A program made the position numbers and the translations under genes. Positions 1 to 12,283 of a DNA stretch of 64,000 bases are shown in pieces (position 1 is the stretch's first letter; the number at the start of each line of letters is the position of its first letter). Source of the stretch: Quillaja saponaria. Taxonomy: Eukaryota > Streptophyta > Magnoliopsida > Fabales > Quillajaceae. The DNA lies in the NCBI GenBank assembly GCA_029379385.1, contig CM055610.1, forward strand, positions 17,695,422-17,759,421, in the 5' to 3' direction. The notes beneath the pieces were generated by a model, which saw nothing but the letters and a program-made list of their open reading frames with translations, ran no database searches and was not told where the DNA came from.

Positions 1-962
1 CTCCTCACAAATTTCACCATTAGAAAAGTACATAAATCCATGAAATCAAAAATCTACTATTCAGAAAATCAAAATCCAATACCCAGAAAATCAAAGCCCA
101 TTTCCCATAAAATCAAAATTAATGAACAAACTCAGAAAATTGTAAAAAAACAATTGTCCAATACCTACATTCAACGAGGGTGAGAATCGAAAAAGTAGTG
201 AAACACACTTCTTTTCCCCCAGCTGTCGTCCCTTAACAATTTGAGCTCATATCATATGAAAGGTATAGTTGATTTTTCAATTCAAGCAAGGATTTGACAA
301 TTATATCTCATGACTTGATTTTAGATCTCCTGACTGGTCAGAAGAATTGAGCTTGGATCCCTTGTGAAGCAATCCGAGTTGATACTCCAGCAAATCTTCA
401 AGCTCGAACTTCACTTTCTTCATGCAATTTGCTTATGATTTCATCAACGGCACCATTTATGCTTCAAGAAGACCTAGAATCAGTACAAACAATTTACTTG
501 ATTTTAAATTTTAAATCAAAATTATTCTTTTAAAAAATGGAATTATTTTTTCAATCATAATTATTTTTTTGCTATTTTCAGTTATAAGTGATTATTATAT
601 TTGAAATTGATTAAGAATATCATTTTTTTTTTTTAAAATAAATCTTAAAATACTTGATAATAAAAAAATTAAAATCTAAAAGATATAATTCTTCTGAGAC
701 CAAAATGAAAATAGGATGATTTTGAGGGACCAAAACTGTTGAGACTTGAGAAGCCGAATATTATGTTTTTCCCAAGATTGTATGAAACGCTGACAGCTAT
801 ACAGATATGGACTTTCGGGTCGGGTTGATAATTATGGATCATGTTTAGGTTCAAATCACCCGAACTAGAAAATTCCCGAGTTCCAAGTCCTACGCTCGCC
901 CGGTACTGGAGGCTCTTCTGGGCTCACTACTATTTTCCTATAGACGGAGCATTCCACGGCTG
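1..962. other. Intergenic/5' flank, no gene seen
   Basis: AT-rich DNA with no coding signal that I recognise. Bases 40-150 carry several imperfect copies of a short unit reading like 'cagaaaatcaaa'. The last ~100 bases before 963 are more GC-rich and probably hold the promoter and leader of the ankyrin gene. Confidence 0.5.
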
Positions 963-3900
963 ATGGGGCCGAAGGAGGGAAATACAGTGGAGCAAATTCT
1001 ACGTGAAACGACGCCGGAAAATGTGGAGGCCTTGCTTGAGGTAAGCATGTTACTCAGTACCCTTTTCTTTTCTCTTTACTTAACCCACTGCTATAATGTT
1101 TTTGGCCTTCAATTTCTTAGTTTTCTCTGCATATTAGATATAATTTAGTTTTTTTTTTTGCTATATATGAAGAAAAAAATTTCTTATTTAATACTTTTTT
1201 GGATATATTTGATATTTGAGACACTTTTTATGATACATGGTAGTGATTGATTGAACATCTTATGTTCAAACAGGCTGCAAGATATGATGATATGGAAGAT
1301 GTTGTAAGCTTAGCATCTGCTGGTGTTTCTCTTGATTCCAAGGATTCACAAGGGAGAACAGGTCATAACTAATTGAACTTATTTGACTTGCGATTGGTGA
1401 TAATCACATATGGATCAAATTTATATTCTTTTTCCTCTAAATTTAAGGTTTGTCTCTTATTGTTTGGTTTTTTATGATGTTTGATCACATATAGTTCATG
1501 AGTTTGCTTTCCATTATGTGTCCTACACTCCTTTGCATTAGGTGCTTTGAATGGTAAGGTAGCAACATGTATAGTTTGCATATATTACTACATATTGTTT
1601 TGTATTGGAGGGCACTCCTGAAAATCGGTTTGCATTTCTACAAAGTTATTCAAGTATTCCAATTCCCTTCATGTGTTTACTATTTTTTCTAGAGCTATTC
1701 AGAAACATTAAAGAACCACATCTCTTCTCAGAAGTTCTTAAGCACCTTTTTTACTTGACTCTAGAATATCAGAAATATTGCCAGGTGCAACAATTCTTGA
1801 ATAATTTTCTGAATTGCCCGCAACTTTTCGCCAAGGCTGCATATTCTAGTTAGTTACTACTAGTTATATTAATTCACAGTTGAGATTTGATTGAAGTGAA
1901 TGTCTGAACTCTCTACTGTCTAGTTGCTCGAAAAGCATTGTTTTTTCATGCAACAAAATACGTAAGCCTTGAAGAATCCTCTCATTAAAAAAAAAAAAAA
2001 AAAATCCTTAACGAACTTCTACTATCTTGAGGTTGTGGTGCTTTAACAGCCTATTGTAGTGATTTTACGAGTCCCTTTTCTTTTACATATCAATAGAATT
2101 ACTGTGTTATATTATCCCAGCCCTATTAGCAATTTAGCATAGCTTATAAGCCTACCATATCGTGTCATCCTGCCCGTCCATTTTAACCAACTATCCTGAT
2201 ACAAAAAATACACATGCTCATGAGTCGCGGTACATGCATATGTATAAATGTGTGTGCCTGTGCTTACATATGTCCCCACGGTGTTTCTGTGTCATATATA
2301 TATGAATTCTAACCTTTCATCTAAGTATATATATAAAGTGGAGGTTAGCATTGCCCGTATACATAGATGTGAATACACACATCCTCACCTTCACATGTAT
2401 AAAATATGGAACATCCTCTACTTAAAGAAAATGTTATCTCTTCCACCTTGTAAAGTCGAACGCTTATTAGCAATTCATTTTTATATTGGCTTTTAAGCTC
2501 TTCACATCCCCCCCTATAAAGTTGGCTGGAAGTTTCCATTCCCTCCTTTTATTGCTGCTACTACAATCAGTTACATCAAATTGTCAGTAGCTGAAAACTA
2601 TAATCAGGAACCACATAAAATGTTTTAGACACTCAGTTGATTTCTACTGCCCAAAATACTTAAGAAAGCTGGTTACTCTACCAGTTTTTTGCATAATAGG
2701 AACAAAACTTCACCATTCACTTTATTCCTGGAATTTTGCTATGTAAAATCAATAAAGTCACAAAGAAAATCTTCTTACTAATTTTGATTATACAGAATGA
2801 ATATTAGAGCATAGCAATTTACAACTGGGTGGATGTGCTTCAGAGAAAATGGGTTAGGTCAAGGGTGTTTGAAGATTCTTGGTTTCATTGGTTTTATTAT
2901 CTTTCACTATTTTAGGAGTAGATTTTGTTGAGTTTTAATTAGGGTAAATGAAGATAGAGGTATTAGCAAAGAATAAATGCAATAAGTATATATGGTATTT
3001 GATATGGTTTATAAATGTGATCTGAGTTTTTGGTTGTGCTAATTATTAGTTACTAAATTTAATAGCATGTTGAAGGTAAACAGAACTCATCTGCTTGGTA
3101 GTTTGTCACGTTCCTGTTTAACATTCTGATGTTTGTTCTTAATAGTTGAAACTATTCCGGCGGATTTTTGCATCCTTGATCTAATTATCTATTGTTTTCT
3201 TTCCTCTATATTAAAATTTTATTTCTCTGAAAATATACTGCTGCTAATAATGTAAGTATTTAATTTCATTAAAGAAAAAATGACAGAAAGCGAACAGAAA
3301 ACAAAATAAAGTAACTTTTTGCAGTCTACATCTAATTCTGTTCTATTCCTATTATGTGCTTGACTTCTCTGTGCTGATGTTTGCTTGCAGCTCTTCATAT
3401 GGCTGCAGCTAATGGACATCTTGGCATTTTGGAGTACTTAATCAGTGGAGGAGTGGTAAGGAAATCATTTCACAATTAATTTCCTCTGCTGGTCTGAAGT
3501 TTATACTTTTAAAAGAATTCAAAATGCATCCTTCATTTATTCTTTTGTTTTGGATGAATGATAATTGATTCTTCAAATTAAAAAGAGAAGTCTTTGAAAG
3601 TAATAGATTTGTCAGCGAAAAAGATTTCTCTAATAATGTATACACTCCCTTTTCTCCTGCAACTTAAGTTTTCTAAACACGCTTTCTGTTCCTCCCTGAG
3701 TGCTAAATGGTAGCCTTTAGAGAGCTAAATTGATACTTGTTAAAAATATCCTATTTTTCTAAATAATGAGTTACCAGTACCTCAGCAACCACTACACATT
3801 AGGTGAACACATGAAGATTCCAGTAATGCAGCTTATTAGGTAGAAGGTTCCATATGTCTGTTATATAGCAGCTTAATTAATCATAAATATAACTGAAAAG

Positions 3901-4852
3901 AAAACATATAGTATGTTATTTGGATTATGGCCAGATTTCTAACATTCAAATCTTAGAGGAAAAGATGCGCGGTTAGGTCGCAGAGCAAGAAGACAATAGT
4001 TTGTCAATTTTTGAATAGTTCGTGCAAAATTATGAAACATGAAAAGTGGACTTGCAGAACTGGTAATTTGTCTAAAACTATATGCGGAAAGATATGGAAC
4101 CCTTGTTCCAGTAATCAAAATGATAGGATGTGATCATATTTAAGGGAGAGAGTTTTTGGACATTGCTCAGGTTGTACTAATATGGGAAATTTGAAGTGCC
4201 GCCACTCTAAATTGCCCAGTTGGTTGTTTTATGAATGAGTTTTAGGTTGAACTTCTGGGCTTTAATTGACAGGGTGGGGTAGCCACCTTTTCCAAACCCA
4301 CAAGTCTCAACCTAATTGCTAAGTTCAAGGACCTATGCTATAAGGAGTCAACCAAGGACCCTAAATCTGATTCTTACAAAGTAATCTTGTACTATACATT
4401 TCGGACACTCATGACTTGCAGTTGAAATGTACTCTTGCACACCTTTTCTTTCGCTTTTCCAGACTGTTTCTGTTCTGAGCTGCCTTAGAGATGTATACTG
4501 TATTAATACTAATTGCTACCTCGAAAATTTGGCAAGGATTGTTAGAACGATTATAGATGTCAAACTGTGAAAAATTTAGCATCTAACATTTGTGTCAACA
4601 GGATGTGAGTGCGTCCAACATGGAGAAGAATACACCACTTCATTGGGCTTGCTAAACAGGTCTGTTATTTCTAACCTATGTCTGGTTTTGTTTTGCTTAA
4701 ACTTGGATTACTTTGTTGCTATTCGTTTGTTCAGTTACGAGAAGACTCCTGTGGATGAAGCAGTGAGCAAGGGAGAGCTAGGAGTAATTGATGCAATTAA
4801 CGAAGCAGTGGCACAAGTGGAGCTTACTGGCATCAGGGTTTCCCGATGTTAA
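963..4852 (+). pseudogene. Ankyrin-repeat protein gene, disrupted (lost repeat plus frameshift)
   Basis: Five exon pieces with good GT..AG borders: 963-1040, 1274-1361, 3391-3455, 4602-4659 and 4735-4852. The first four read as an N-terminal stretch followed by ankyrin repeats, with motifs such as GRTALHMAAANGHLGILEYL and NTPLHWAC. The last exon encodes a typical C-terminal cap (YEKTPVDEAVSKGELGVIDA). It resembles the small plant ankyrin proteins of roughly 150-200 residues that act by protein binding. In exon 4 the frame meets TAA at 4653-4655, directly after HWAC. The repeat expected there, normally starting with LNGH, is absent. As it stands it would encode about 94 residues. The final exon keeps an open frame of 38 codons in a frame one base out. 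A sequencing error could explain the one-base shift but not the missing repeat. Ankyrin identity is certain; the exact orthologue is not. Confidence 0.8.
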
Positions 4853-7721
4853 GAATCTCCCCTAGCAAGGTCATGATTTCTGGTTTGAATTCAAGCTTGT
4901 AATATGAAATTCTTGCAATATTTGTTTGTTACAAAGTGGTCAAGGACAAATTGCTATGAATTTCATCTGTGTTTTTGGGCCATTGTAAATAAAGAAAAAA
5001 CAAGATTATTAGAACCTGTTAGGCAAATATTGATTTCCCTTATCTAAGTCCATTGCATCCTACAAGTCTTGTTTCTGCTTTTATTTAAAGGTGAGGTATT
5101 CCACATAAAACAATCCAATGTAAGAACATCTTATTCAAGATATCCTCTGTTTTCATGAGATAAAAATTTCCGTCTAAGACTCTAGGGAGTCAAGATTCAG
5201 ATTTTAATGGGCTAGAACCGATAACATGTCAATTGAGCTGATAACTATACTGAAATATAATACAGTGATAACTGTACGAATAATATAGACCGGAATATAA
5301 TCTATTTTGGCATTAATTGCGTGTCAAGCTCTAATAGTCAATTAATAAGACAATAATCACAAAGGAGACTTTTAGAAAGATTCTAACCAAACCATTCCAT
5401 TTACTTAAACTAAAAAGTATTTGAGGAATAGTATAAATGACACCAAAAAGATATGAAAAAGAAAAAGGATACATCTTCAATAATACCTTAACAGTCCCTT
5501 TATAAAGTAAGGATGCCAAAAGGTCCACTGGAAGGAACAATTAGCATTCACCCATTAGTTCCTATTCTCTAATTGTGTCAGTAAACATGAAAGAAAATTT
5601 TAATGGAGATTTTAGATTTGATTCTTATAAATCTTGAAAATTTATAATAATAATTTCAATAAGAGTTCAACGTAACAAGGCCTATATACTTCATGATTAT
5701 ACTAAAAATATAAAATTCCTTTACTAATCCACCTATTTTCAATTTTAATTCAGCACCAAAATGATGTTGCATTTTCCTTAATTACATTCATTTATTTGTA
5801 CTGTTGATATTGGCAAGGGTTATGTCCAAACATCCCAAATATTTGTAATTTCTCCATCAAATTTCTTAAAATGTATACAACTGATTTGCATCATCAAGAA
5901 CTTTAGGTAACCTGTGTTTTAAACAATTAATTAAGCACAGATAAAATTATAGTCCTCAGAAAAAGTAGAAAACCCTAACCTCTAGGAAAGGCCAACCTAG
6001 CTATCTAGGGTTAGATACCCTTGAAAGTGACACACAACTGAAAGGCCAACCTAACTAGCTATCTAGGGATTCTAGGTTTTTAACACAAATGCATTTTTAT
6101 CATACACTTTACCATATAACTTGAAAGAAAGAAAATTCAAATAATGAGAATCAACAAAAGGCAATGTGCTCAGTACACAAACTGCTTCAGAGTGAACTAA
6201 CTAACAAAAATTAAGCAAAGATTAGTGTATTAGTTTTCTTTTATTTAATCAACCACGCATTCTGAAAATAATTAATTTATTCTGTTCCAAATCTAAAGCA
6301 ATTGTAAGCTAAAACAATGAGGTTGTCAAATGCTATAGATATTTAATTTATCCATAAGTGGAGCAGTAATGCAAAACTCACAGCAACATAAAAACAATGC
6401 TTAGCAATTAATAATGCAATCCACATGCCAAAATTCATATCTTATAAAATGTATCAAGTCATCCTAATTAAGGGGACATGCACCATGTGGGGGGCAAAGA
6501 TATAATCAAATTAAGGAACATTGAATCCAGACATACAACCTTTTATTTAAGCATCAATAGTCAACAATTGTACACTAGATTTTGGCAACAAATTAAGCAA
6601 CATATTCCCCATGAATGAAGGAATCAAAATGCCAAATAGGTAAACAGAAAAAAAGAAGATAATACTATGAAATAAAAATAATAATAATGATCAAATTTTG
6701 TCTAGTTAATATTAAAGCGAAAAGAGAACATAGAAAAATAGACAATCACGAACAATGCAAAGATAATGTAGAATACACAATTAATAATTCAACTCAAACT
6801 AAGCTGCAAAAATTTGTATAAAACAAAGAATATGTCAATTGGTTCAACTAGTAAAATCACTTGGAAGCTAATACAAAAGTTCTGAGATCAAATCTCGCTT
6901 TCACCCGGAATTGAAAAAAGTGAGAGATTGAGATTGGACAAAAAGTCTAGCAAGATCTAGCTAGCTAGGTCTAACATTAAATCTATTACTAAGCTATATA
7001 TATATATATATATATATTTAATTAACAAAAGATGAAGTAAAGAATACATAATGTGTTCATGAATGCTGGGATTTGAAATGTTGAGCAAACTAACCTTACT
7101 GAGATGTTATGAGCAATAAAGTTGGCAGAAAAAGGGCATCTATAAAATGCTCTAATGTTCTCCTTATGCAACAAATGATGGTGACGTTACAACTACTTGC
7201 TGTACAATTATAGTGAATCCCACATTTTTGTTTAATCCTATAATAAACCCAAAATAAAACAAAACAAGAAACACAACCATTACAAATATAAATTTACATC
7301 TTACCACTATGAAATATACAAGTAGTAGAAAATAGTATAGCACAAAGGTGAAATATACAAGCAAGTTGAAATTGTAATAGACAAAAGAGGAAAAGGCATA
7401 AGATTAAAAATGTAAAAAGAAAAGGCACTTAGGCAGCAACTTCAAGGAAAGCAAACAATTACTAACATAACAAATTTCCAACAAGTATTCAACCACTATA
7501 ACAAGAATTTTCCATTTTTATTTTCCAATTTAATTAGGTTAATCTGGTACATAAATTATTTTATAGTTCGAAAATGTACCATCATACAAAGATCAAGAAT
7601 GTGAAAATTTGACAGAGAGAGAATGGCATGTAAATAAGATACACTTATCTAGACTATAATTTTCCCAAAATCCAGTCGATAATTTGAACTAGAAGACGAA
7701 GAATTAGCCAACAATGTCAAT
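4853..7721. other. Intergenic, AT-rich
   Basis: No gene recognised. It holds the 3' flank of the ankyrin gene, a diverged direct duplication of ~25 bases at about 5986-6010 and 6041-6068 (core 'ctagctatctaggg'), a SINE-like copy near 6830-6960, a TA microsatellite near 6995-7015, and the 3' flank of the LRP1-like gene. Confidence 0.5.
6832..6960 (+). mobile_element. tRNA-derived SINE-like fragment
   Basis: It has an A-box-like stretch ('ggttcaactagtaa') and, about 40 bases on, a B-box-like stretch ('gagatcaaatctc'). The spacing and order match Pol III promoters of tRNA-derived plant SINEs. No clean target-site duplication or poly(A) tail could be fixed, so this may be a fragment. Family not named. 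Confidence 0.4.
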
Positions 7722-9107
7722 TTATTGGATACCAAAGGTTGATCCTCCAAGCAACCCTCCACCGGAAGCCGAGTAAACATGGGTAGGATCAACAACTGGG
7801 GATGAGAAAGAGCCCACATTTCTTCCACCACCTCCTCCTCCACCACCACCACCACCACCGCCACCTAAGTTCAATTCAGATATGTTAGGATAAGTACCAT
7901 CCCTATTTTCAACTCCTTGATCATATAAAAACCCTCTGAACACATGACCACCAATCTTTACAACAGCTTGATAGGCATACTCATCATCCCCTTCCTCCAT
8001 TGCCGTCACCCGAACACACTTGAACACCGCCGGTGCACGTACTTGTCCCGGCAATGACTCTTTAAAACTCACATCTGCTCACAATTCAATCAAAACCCTA
8101 CTCAATTTCCCATTTCAACAACCCAACAAAAAATAAGTACAAATATACCCTTGACCCTTCAAGTACTACTAGCATTTCCATCATTCATTCATATATAATT
8201 TATCAAAGTAGATAAAAGAAAAGGATTTAAAGGAAATATAATTCAAACCTTGATGACTAGAGCTAGTGTCAAAGCTTCTAGCAGGAGTCGTGTTAGAAGT
8301 GGAAGTATGAGAAGTTGTCGTGGTTTGTGAAGAAATGAGTCTAGGTTTCTTGGTTCCAGAGGTGGAACCAGCTGTAGACCCAGCTATGGCCGTTGCAGCC
8401 ATCTGCTGCCGTTCTCTACGACGAGCAGCTGGTACCCACGTGCTCTTCAGGTGAGTAGTACAATCATCAAAACCACGACTTTTACAACAAGTCCTACACC
8501 TTCTATGACTGCAATCTTTCTTTGCTTGATTCCCACAGTCTTCACAAGTCATGGTTCCAGATGAACCACCTCCACCGCTAGTCTGGATTAAATTTCCAGA
8601 GATACTATTATGCTCAAGGGACCCAGGTTTCTTGAAATAATGTCCAAGTTGTTGAGATTGTTGGTCTGGCCACAATTGAATTCCGCTACCACCGCTTCGA
8701 TTCCGATTGCCCGGTATGTTTTGATTATTATCGAGCCCCGCCGTGGTAAGAAGTGGGGAGACACCAACTCCAAGTGCTGTTGCGGGGTTGGAGTTGTTGA
8801 TGGAATGAAGATCTGACATGATTTGTTCGTGGTGTTGATGATGAAAAGAAGAGGCAGGTGCCACCACGAATAAATCACGGAGACCTACCATACCCATTTC
8901 GGGCGCCAGGCTATAATTGATCGGTCTGGAGGTACCGGACCAGCTTGCTCCGGTGCCATCTCCGCCGGCCGTAATGGTGGGACCACCATTGAAACTAAGA
9001 GAGAGCTCGTTCGGAGGAGGAGCGCGGCCAGCAGGAGTAGTAGCTATCCAATCTGCAAAAGCACCAGTGTCCGAAGACAACCTCCTTGCAGTAGCCACAA
9101 CTGACAA
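7722..9107 (-). CDS. LRP1: LRP1-like SRS/SHI family zinc-finger transcription factor
   Basis: Two exons: complement(8249-9107) and complement(7722-8074), joined G|AT. The protein has the SRS-type cysteine finger starting [12 protein letters not shown], a basic stretch AARRRERQ, and in exon 2 the family IGGH domain ([20 protein letters not shown]). The stretch MGMVGLRD is the hallmark start of Arabidopsis LRP1. SRS proteins are nuclear regulators of auxin-related genes; LRP1 marks lateral root primordia. Starting at MGMVGLRD (8897) gives 333 residues, close to Arabidopsis LRP1 (about 320). The frame stays open another 70 codons to 9107 with protein-like sequence ([20 protein letters not shown]) but has no ATG, so either an upstream exon or a non-ATG start would be needed to use it. 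Oddities: a duplicated GAT makes the finger's last gap seven residues (KSRGFDD) instead of six, and a run of 14 glycines lies in the C-terminal part. Confidence 0.88.
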
Positions 9108-9800
9108 TGTCTAATTAATAAATCTTAATTTTTTAAAATAAATATTGTAGTACTATGAAGAGAGATTTTTTTGGAGATTGAAGACAATCTATGGATGTAT
9201 CTATGTAGGTATATTATGTAAGTGGGTGGGGTCTCTTAAATTGTATCAGAGAATTTAGTGATAGATTGAATTTTGAGGGAGTAAAAGAGGATGATGAGAT
9301 CTTGCAGTTTGTTGGGTGAGATCTAGGGTGGACTTGTTTTTACATAGTTCCCTACTTGTATTCTGCTTCTTCTGTGGCTGTTGGTTTGCTGCTACCACTA
9401 CTGTCTTACTTTGGCTTTTGTGTGGAAAAAGGTTGGTTTTCAGAGAGAGGACGACTAAGTTTCTGGGGGAGCAGAATATGAATATGAATATGAATTGAAT
9501 GTATGAGTGATAAAATGCAATAATAACGACCTTTCTTCTGTAAAATTTCTGCTGTTGTTATTGATCTCCTTCCTTGTTTCTCTGATCAGCTTCTTCTCTC
9601 TCTTTCTGTCTTTCTCTCTTTTCACTCCCTCTATTTGGTTTTCTAGAAAGCAAAGAGAAATAGAAGGTGGGTTCTTGTCTTCCTTCCTTCCTTTCTTCTT
9701 ACTACTATTTTTCTGTACACACACACACTCTCTCTCTAATAATCAGAGTGATAAGTATAGAGGCTAGTATAGTCGTAAAGACTAGAGAGAGATGGAGGTT
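9108..9800 (-). promoter_or_regulatory. Probable long CT-rich 5' leader and promoter of the LRP1-like gene
   Basis: Read on the minus strand, about 9770 down to 9400 is rich in GA/CT tracts, including GAGAGAGAGTGTGTGTG near 9721-9740, as is common in plant leaders. Between about 9480 and 9107 ATG is almost absent; the one I saw, near 9345, is followed at once by a stop. The short ATG-like frames visible on the plus strand here are not gene-like. Extent and transcription start are inferred. Confidence 0.4.
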
Positions 9801-10599
9801 ATAAGGACTTTTCCTCTTTAGTTTCTGTAATTTTATGTGAACCCAACCCAAAGTGACATGATCATCTCTCATACATGTGGGCTACTTTCTTTGTATATTA
9901 AACCTATCCGATACACAAGACTCGTGATACGCTTAACGAAAAATCATCCTTAAATACATGACATCACTTTATTAGTCATATAAGACTAAGTCCTAAAAAT
10001 AACAAAAAAAAATTTCTCATTATTTTACTCTCCCTGTATATTATAATTTTTTTTCTAAAAAGACTAGCTAAACCATCATAGAAAGATTTCAGACACTGCC
10101 GAGTTTCCTCTTTCTCTTGTCTTACAAGCCAAATCTCAAAAATTATAAAAATCATTCTCAATATGTAAATATGAACACCAACGAACTTAACATTTTTATT
10201 TCTAAAGCGTGACAGAACCAGATAAATCTAACCATACTAGATCGAGGGCCATTAATGAAGTCACAATAGACCTGCACTTGTTTTATGTTAGAACTTAGAA
10301 GTTTCCTTCTCATTATTTGCATGTAGATGTTGACAACTATTAGAAAAATGTGCTACATATTTTGATCATGGCTTAATGGATATTGTAACACAATAAATAA
10401 CTGAGAGAGACATCTTGATAATTTTATTATTTGATTATTTATCTACACATTTAATTTATGTTACTTTCATATTGAATTGTAAGAGATATTATTTTCCGTG
10501 TTTGTGCTATAAAAACCTTAATGAGAGAATAGATCATAGTAAGCATTATTTAATTAACTAGTCAATGACGTATTAGACAAAAAAAAAAAAAACCAAGAG

Positions 10600-10720
10600 G
10601 ACTAAGGGGACACTTGCTATAGTGGTAGACAATTGCAACTTGAGACTTTCACGTGAGAAGTCATTCGTTTAAATTTTAAATCATTGCTTTTTCCAATTTA
10701 CAAAAAAAAAAAAAAAAAAA
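10600..10720 (+). mobile_element. tRNA-derived SINE-like element with poly(A) tail
   Basis: The stretch 'ttgctatagtggtag' (10614-10628) fits a degenerate A box. 'cattcgtttaaattt' some 40 bases later sits where a B box would be, and the copy ends in 19 A residues (10702-10720). The layout fits a SINE; target-site duplications are not evident. Confidence 0.4.
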
Positions 10721-12229
10721 TTAATAAAAATGAAATGTCTTAAGTTTGAACCACATTATGATTAATGATGGTGAGTTTTAAGGCAAAGGAATGCACTCTT
10801 ATTTTATAGATCAAGGTTTGGAAACCTTTAAATAACACAAAAAACATAAATTTGCGAAGGTGAAAAGTTTGAAACATTTGTTAAATAATATATATAAAAA
10901 AATTATAATAACTGCAGTAATAATTAATTTTGATTTTAATATTATTTAATTTATAATATTTGAAAATTTAATTTTAGAAATATATATTTATTTATCTTTA
11001 ATACAAACACAATAATTAAGAAAACTCATTAGAGCGTACTTATGAATACCTTTTGTAATGAATATTCCATATGGCATTTCAAATTAATTTTGCTTTTATA
11101 TTTTTATTTATCATAACTTAAGATATTTAATTAAATTTTTATTTTTTTTGTTTTTTTGCATAACATGAGATAGGTCTAATAATTACATAATAGAAAATAT
11201 GTTTCTTTCTTTCTCATAAATCTTATATTTGTAATAAAAACGACAATTGATTCTGGATTTTTTTAACTACATCAATAAATTCTACCAATTGCATCAATTG
11301 ATTATCAATTTGTATTTAATTTTAAATAATTAATAAAAGATGAACAATGTCAAGAACACTACTAAAAGTGAACATTAACTTATGAAAAATTAAAATAGAA
11401 CAAATTAGACTTTCATCCCTTAAAGTTTATTAAAATGTGTGTGAAATAATATACCAAAATATGTGTAATTTGCTCATTTAACATATAAAAATGCATATCA
11501 TTTAAGTAAACCTCAAAGAATGGGTGTAATTTATTAATTTAACATATAAAGTTTTTTAATTTGGTGATTCATTAATTTTTTTAGATTAAAAATAACAAAT
11601 AAAATAAAATTTGAACCAAAAAATGATAAAGAAAAAAACAAAAGGGTACGTGAAAGAAATGACCAAGAGAAAGAAAAGAGAAAAGATGGGTCTTGGTCTT
11701 TTCTTTCGGCACCTAATCTATCTCTTTTCCCTTTGGGGCCTTTTTTTTTTTTTTTTCTCACCAAGTCGTCTCATCAGTCACTTCTCTCAAGGTTTATTCA
11801 ATGCATTTCTCATTTTCCCTCTCTCTCAAAGTGTTATGATGCGTTTGGGAAATTAAAGCATTTCCCACGCACGCACCTGATGATTTAATCAAGTGCTGAT
11901 CTATTTGATTAGAATTCCTAACTGTAGTTGTTCTTTACAAAGATTATTATATATGAAAAATCATTATTTACACTGCCTAACCATCTCATCACAGGAATGA
12001 TTAATTTTGTATAATAAACAACACATCAATTATTAGTTGCTCCTAATGATCATAGTTCTAAGTGCTGTTTTAATCTTGAAAGTGTGTTGTTCCATGAAGT
12101 TTTTGCTTTTGAGTTTCAATTTGTAGAGTAAAATTTTTATAAATTGTTTAATATAAATATGGATAATTGATTTTTAAATATAAAACAAAAAATTAATTAA
12201 AATATGTATAATCTAATCTGAATCCACAT

Positions 12230-12283
12230 AACCACTATATCAAAATAAAATAATTTAACCACTATATCAAAATAAAATAATTC
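12230..12283. repeat. 27-base tandem duplication
   Basis: Two adjacent copies (12230-12256 and 12257-12283) of a unit starting 'aaccactatatcaaaataa', identical except for the last base. It lies in non-coding AT-rich DNA. Confidence 0.85.

Noticed and set aside
5980..6075. Two copies of a ~25-base CTAGCTATCTAGGG unit considered as a CRISPR-like or site-specific repeat
   Set aside because: Only two diverged copies in a plant intergenic region; a simple local duplication.
9455..9767. Lys/Glu- and Phe/Leu-rich frames upstream of LRP1
   Set aside because: They arise from purine/pyrimidine tracts of the leader on opposite strands; no coding character.
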